Positions 5,530 through 7,564 of a stretch of 7,564 bases of DNA are shown here, piece by piece. The notes below the pieces were generated by a model that had not been told where the DNA came from, did no database searches, and saw only the letters and a program-made list of their open reading frames with translations. The stretch spans positions 1 to 7,564 of the forward strand of contig CAIYSH010000252.1 of assembly GCA_903928755.1 (NCBI GenBank), written 5' to 3'. The DNA is from an uncultured Alphaproteobacteria bacterium. Its GTDB lineage: Bacteria > Pseudomonadota > Alphaproteobacteria > Caulobacterales > Caulobacteraceae. Position 1 is the stretch's first letter, and each line of letters starts with the position of its first letter. The position numbers and the translations under genes are program-made.

Positions 5530-6417
5530 ATGAAGACGCAATCAATCTGGCTGGGGCTGGTGATCGGGCTGGGATTATTCCTGCCCATCAGTGTCGCGCC
5601 GGATGCTGCCATGGCGCAGGCCTGCTGTACGCCTCCGCAGCCACCCTGTTGCACGCCACCGCAGCCACCAACGCCACCCTGTTGCAAGCCTCCGCCACCT
5701 ACCCCGCCGGAGTTGTGCTGTGACACCAACAACAGGACCAATGTCCACGTGAACGTCTCGAACGTGAATGTTGCGATTGCGACGGCACGTTCCTCGGCGG
5801 CCAGTGGCAGCAACAGTCTGCTCAATTCCGGAGTTGGCGATACCGTCTTCTACGGCGGTGGCGGCGGAGGTGGTGGAGGCGGTTATTCACCGCCGATGGC
5901 TTCGGGCATCATACAGGGATTGAATGTAGATGGCGGTCAGGCGTCGCGCTCTGCCTATCAATCCTCGCGCACGACCTTGCGCAAGGTTGTCATTCAGGCC
6001 GTTTGTCTTGACGATCGCGCCATCCCGCATCCGGCGTCACAATTGTCTCCGGACCGAGCGATTGAAGACCAGTATGATGGCGAGATCTTTCGATGCATTG
6101 CGGGAACCTGGCTTCAGGCGACCATTGCAAACTTCGATGAGCGCCCGGATTTTTCGGGAGGTCAGAGCCTGACCTGCAAAAAGGGCGATGCGCTTTATCA
6201 CGCCTCTGGTGGCAGGGTTGAATGCCGCCCGCAACGCCCGGCTCGGGATTGCAATGAGCGGTCGCTGCTCCGTCGGTTCGGTGCAGGCATCAAGATTCTG
6301 ACCATGATCTCGACAGAATCCGTCATGGCCTACCGCGAGAGCGCCTCACGCAGTGAAACGTCCTCCGCAGCCAGCGGCCTGAGTCTTGATGGGGGGGTCG
6401 GCGGGATCGTCTACTAG
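5530..6417 (+). CDS. Exported Cys-Cys/proline-rich protein of unknown function
   Basis: I do not recognise a named function for this 295-aa protein. Seen: a signal peptide (MKTQSIWLGLVIGLGLFLPI, then APDAAMA), probably cleaved after A29 or A31; then C32-C33, C40-C41, C51-C52 and C63-C64 separated by Pro-rich linkers (TPPQPP twice); a Val/Asn alternating stretch VHVNVSNVNVAI (72-83); ten glycines at 109-118; and a C-terminal part with five more Cys (159, 189, 216, 232, 241) in blocks such as GEIFRCIAGTW and RDCNERSLLRRFG. It ends Gly-Ile-Val-Tyr. C32 is not in a proper lipobox (Gln at -2), so a lipoprotein is unlikely. Start: ATG 5530 places the signal peptide correctly and has GGAG ten bases upstream; ATG 5497 or 5431 would put 11 or 33 residues before it. 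Inference: an envelope or secreted protein whose Cys pairs may bind metal or form disulfides. It diverges from the PAS gene and converges on the M16 gene with a 20-base gap. Confidence 0.8.
   Translation: MKTQSIWLGLVIGLGLFLPISVAPDAAMAQACCTPPQPPCCTPPQPPTPPCCKPPPPTPPELCCDTNNRTNVHVNVSNVNVAIATARSSAASGSNSLLNSGVGDTVFYGGGGGGGGGGYSPPMASGIIQGLNVDGGQASRSAYQSSRTTLRKVVIQAVCLDDRAIPHPASQLSPDRAIEDQYDGEIFRCIAGTWLQATIANFDERPDFSGGQSLTCKKGDALYHASGGRVECRPQRPARDCNERSLLRRFGAGIKILTMISTESVMAYRESASRSETSSAASGLSLDGGVGGIVY
5623..5721 (+). repeat. In-frame Cys-Cys/proline repeat tract
   Basis: Cys-Cys codon pairs begin at 5623, 5647, 5680 and 5716. The first two units are imperfect 24-base repeats encoding CCTPPQPP. The 14-base string GCCACCCTGTTGCA occurs exactly at 5640-5653 and 5673-5686, 33 bases apart. 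All spacings are multiples of three, so unit loss or gain would keep the frame. This suggests growth by internal duplication. Confidence 0.75.
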
Positions 6418-6437
6418 ACGAAACTTTCGCCCACTCC

Positions 6438-7564
6438 CTATGGCTGCGCGGGGGATGCGGGCTCCGGGGAAATCGTGAGCGACCAGGTCGCCTCCTCTTT
6501 CAGGATTTCACTCGCCGCCTGCTGCACATCGGCGGCGGATACCTTTTCTGTCGCCGCGATGGCTCCGCGAAGAATGGCCAGTCGTTGCGGAATGGACTGG
6601 GCACCACTGAGTTCACTGATCCAGTAGGCATTCGTATCCCTGGCCTTGGCGAAATCGTCCAACCGGGGTTTCTTTGCGCGTGTAAGCTCGTCTTCCGTGG
6701 GGGGGCTCAATGCCAGATCGGCGGCGATCTTCTTCATACTGGCCAGGCTGGATTCGAGCCTCGCCACGGGAACCTCCACCCGTGCCGCCAGATATCCCCA
6801 GTCCGGCCAGGTCAGGCTGGTTTGCAGGACCGCATTCGGTGAATAGGTCGCGCCCTGGGTTTCCCTGAGTTCTGCACGGAGTCTCAGTTTGAGGATTTCA
6901 GCAAGGATATCCACAGCGCGGTTGCCTCGGGGGTCCGCGAAATAGGTCCGCACGGGCCATGCCACCAGGGCAATGCTCTGGTCGTCGCGGCCTTTATGAG
7001 TCAGATGGACGGGCTGTGAGCGGCCCGCCGGAAAATGAATGGGTTCCCATTGGGGCGATTCGGCGCGTGTCTGGCGTTTAGGCAGGGCACCCAGGGTCCT
7101 CGAAACCAGATCGACCGCCTTATCGATTGTGATATCGCCGACGACGATCACCTCCATGGGAGCTTGGTCGAGTACAGGCGCAATCATGGCTTTCAAGGCG
7201 GAGAATTGTGCCGTCTCGATCTCGCTATTTTGCGGAAATTTCCATCTCTGGTCGCCGTCATGCAGGAGCCCGGCAAGATCCCGGGAAAGAACGCCGGAAT
7301 CAGTGGCCTCAAACTGCTGATTCATCGGTCTTGCAGCTGCTTTCAACTGGTTGAAGGTTTCCGGTCTCCAGCCCGGATCCGAAACAAAAGCTGCGAGCAG
7401 CTGAAGCTGGACATCCAGGTCAGCGCGCGTTGTTTCGCCAGTCAGAACAAAGGCATCGTCGGTGATGCCGAATCGAACTCCATAGACCCTGTTAGCCAGC
7501 ACATGCTCGACCTCGGTCGCGGACAGCCGGCCCAGGCCTCCCCCTGTGAAGGCGTTGGTAGCCC
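6438..7564 (-). CDS. M16 family (insulinase/pitrilysin-like) metallopeptidase, C-terminal half
   Basis: Partial gene: the reading frame is open to the right edge and encodes about 374 residues, beginning ATNAFTGGGLGRLSATEVEH and ending at TAG 6438-6440. Seen: the third-domain pattern of long bacterial M16 proteins (GVRFGITDDAFVLTGETT, then DLDVQLQLLAAFVSDPGWRPE), VIVVGDITIDKAVDLVSRTLGALP, and the fourth-domain LRAELRETQGATYSPNAV with the family's Arg and Tyr. The zinc motif HxxEH is not in this part; in two-half M16 proteins it lies in the N-terminal half, off-window. Known of the family: zinc peptidases degrading peptides inside a closed chamber, and long bacterial forms are often exported. 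The C-terminus is a short Pro/Ala tail (SPEPASPAQP). A GTG at 7502 could be mistaken for a start, but homologous sequence continues upstream of it. Whether the enzyme is active or exported cannot be judged from this fragment. Confidence 0.9.
   Translation of the reverse strand, partial: ATNAFTGGGLGRLSATEVEHVLANRVYGVRFGITDDAFVLTGETTRADLDVQLQLLAAFVSDPGWRPETFNQLKAAARPMNQQFEATDSGVLSRDLAGLLHDGDQRWKFPQNSEIETAQFSALKAMIAPVLDQAPMEVIVVGDITIDKAVDLVSRTLGALPKRQTRAESPQWEPIHFPAGRSQPVHLTHKGRDDQSIALVAWPVRTYFADPRGNRAVDILAEILKLRLRAELRETQGATYSPNAVLQTSLTWPDWGYLAARVEVPVARLESSLASMKKIAADLALSPPTEDELTRAKKPRLDDFAKARDTNAYWISELSGAQSIPQRLAILRGAIAATEKVSAADVQQAASEILKEEATWSLTISPEPASPAQP

Noticed and set aside
5613..5628. Lipoprotein signal at the first Cys of the exported protein
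   Set aside because: The residues before Cys32 are Ala-Gln-Ala. Gln at -2 and Ala at -3 do not form a proper lipobox, and an ordinary signal peptidase I site is present.
5623..5721. CRISPR-like repeats
   Set aside because: The repeats are in-frame coding repeats of 24-33 bases with no unique spacers between constant units, and there are no cas genes.
6418..6437. CGAAA/TTTCG inverted repeat in the gap between the exported protein and M16 genes
   Set aside because: Only one base would remain for the loop, so it cannot fold as a hairpin, and no T-run follows. It is not supported as a terminator.

Overview
The window reads as chromosomal DNA from a GC-rich alphaproteobacterium. The basis is a Flp-type pilin, a short stand-alone PAS_5-type protein, a crotonase next to an AlkJ/BetA-like GMC dehydrogenase, and compact gene spacing. 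I cannot name the genus; Caulobacterales, Hyphomonadaceae or Sphingomonadales relatives are plausible, but this is inference.

Layout. Positions 1-214 hold the 3' part of a Flp/Fap pilin gene (+). Its stop codon overlaps the start of a membrane diguanylate cyclase with CHASE2, PAS-like and GGDEF domains (214-2130, +). A 77-base gap leads to a crotonase-family gene resembling carnitinyl-CoA dehydratase CaiD (2208-2990, +). A 117-base gap carrying a perfect 14-bp palindrome and a strong hairpin leads to a GMC-family FAD alcohol dehydrogenase that probably starts at TTG (3108-4766, +). A PAS_5-type gene faces it on the minus strand (5358-4807), with a small perfect hairpin between the two ends. 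A 171-base divergent control region follows, with three GGGAC/GTCCC half-sites exactly one helical turn apart. It leads to an unrecognised exported protein with a signal peptide, four Cys-Cys pairs in a proline-rich segment, a ten-glycine run and a cysteine-containing C-terminal part (5530-6417, +). A minus-strand gene for the C-terminal half of a long M16 (insulinase/pitrilysin) peptidase closes the window and runs off its right edge.

How the genes may work together. The pilin and the cyclase are joined by a TAATG overlap, which suggests that pilus biogenesis and c-di-GMP synthesis are expressed together. The crotonase and GMC dehydrogenase may form a catabolic unit acting on alcohol and acyl-CoA substrates, but the substrate cannot be read from sequence. 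The PAS_5 protein and the Cys-Cys/proline protein share one control region and may be co-regulated. I see no CRISPR array, tRNA, rRNA, insertion sequence or prophage. The least explained parts are the Cys-Cys/proline exported protein and the palindromic elements in the two regulatory gaps.
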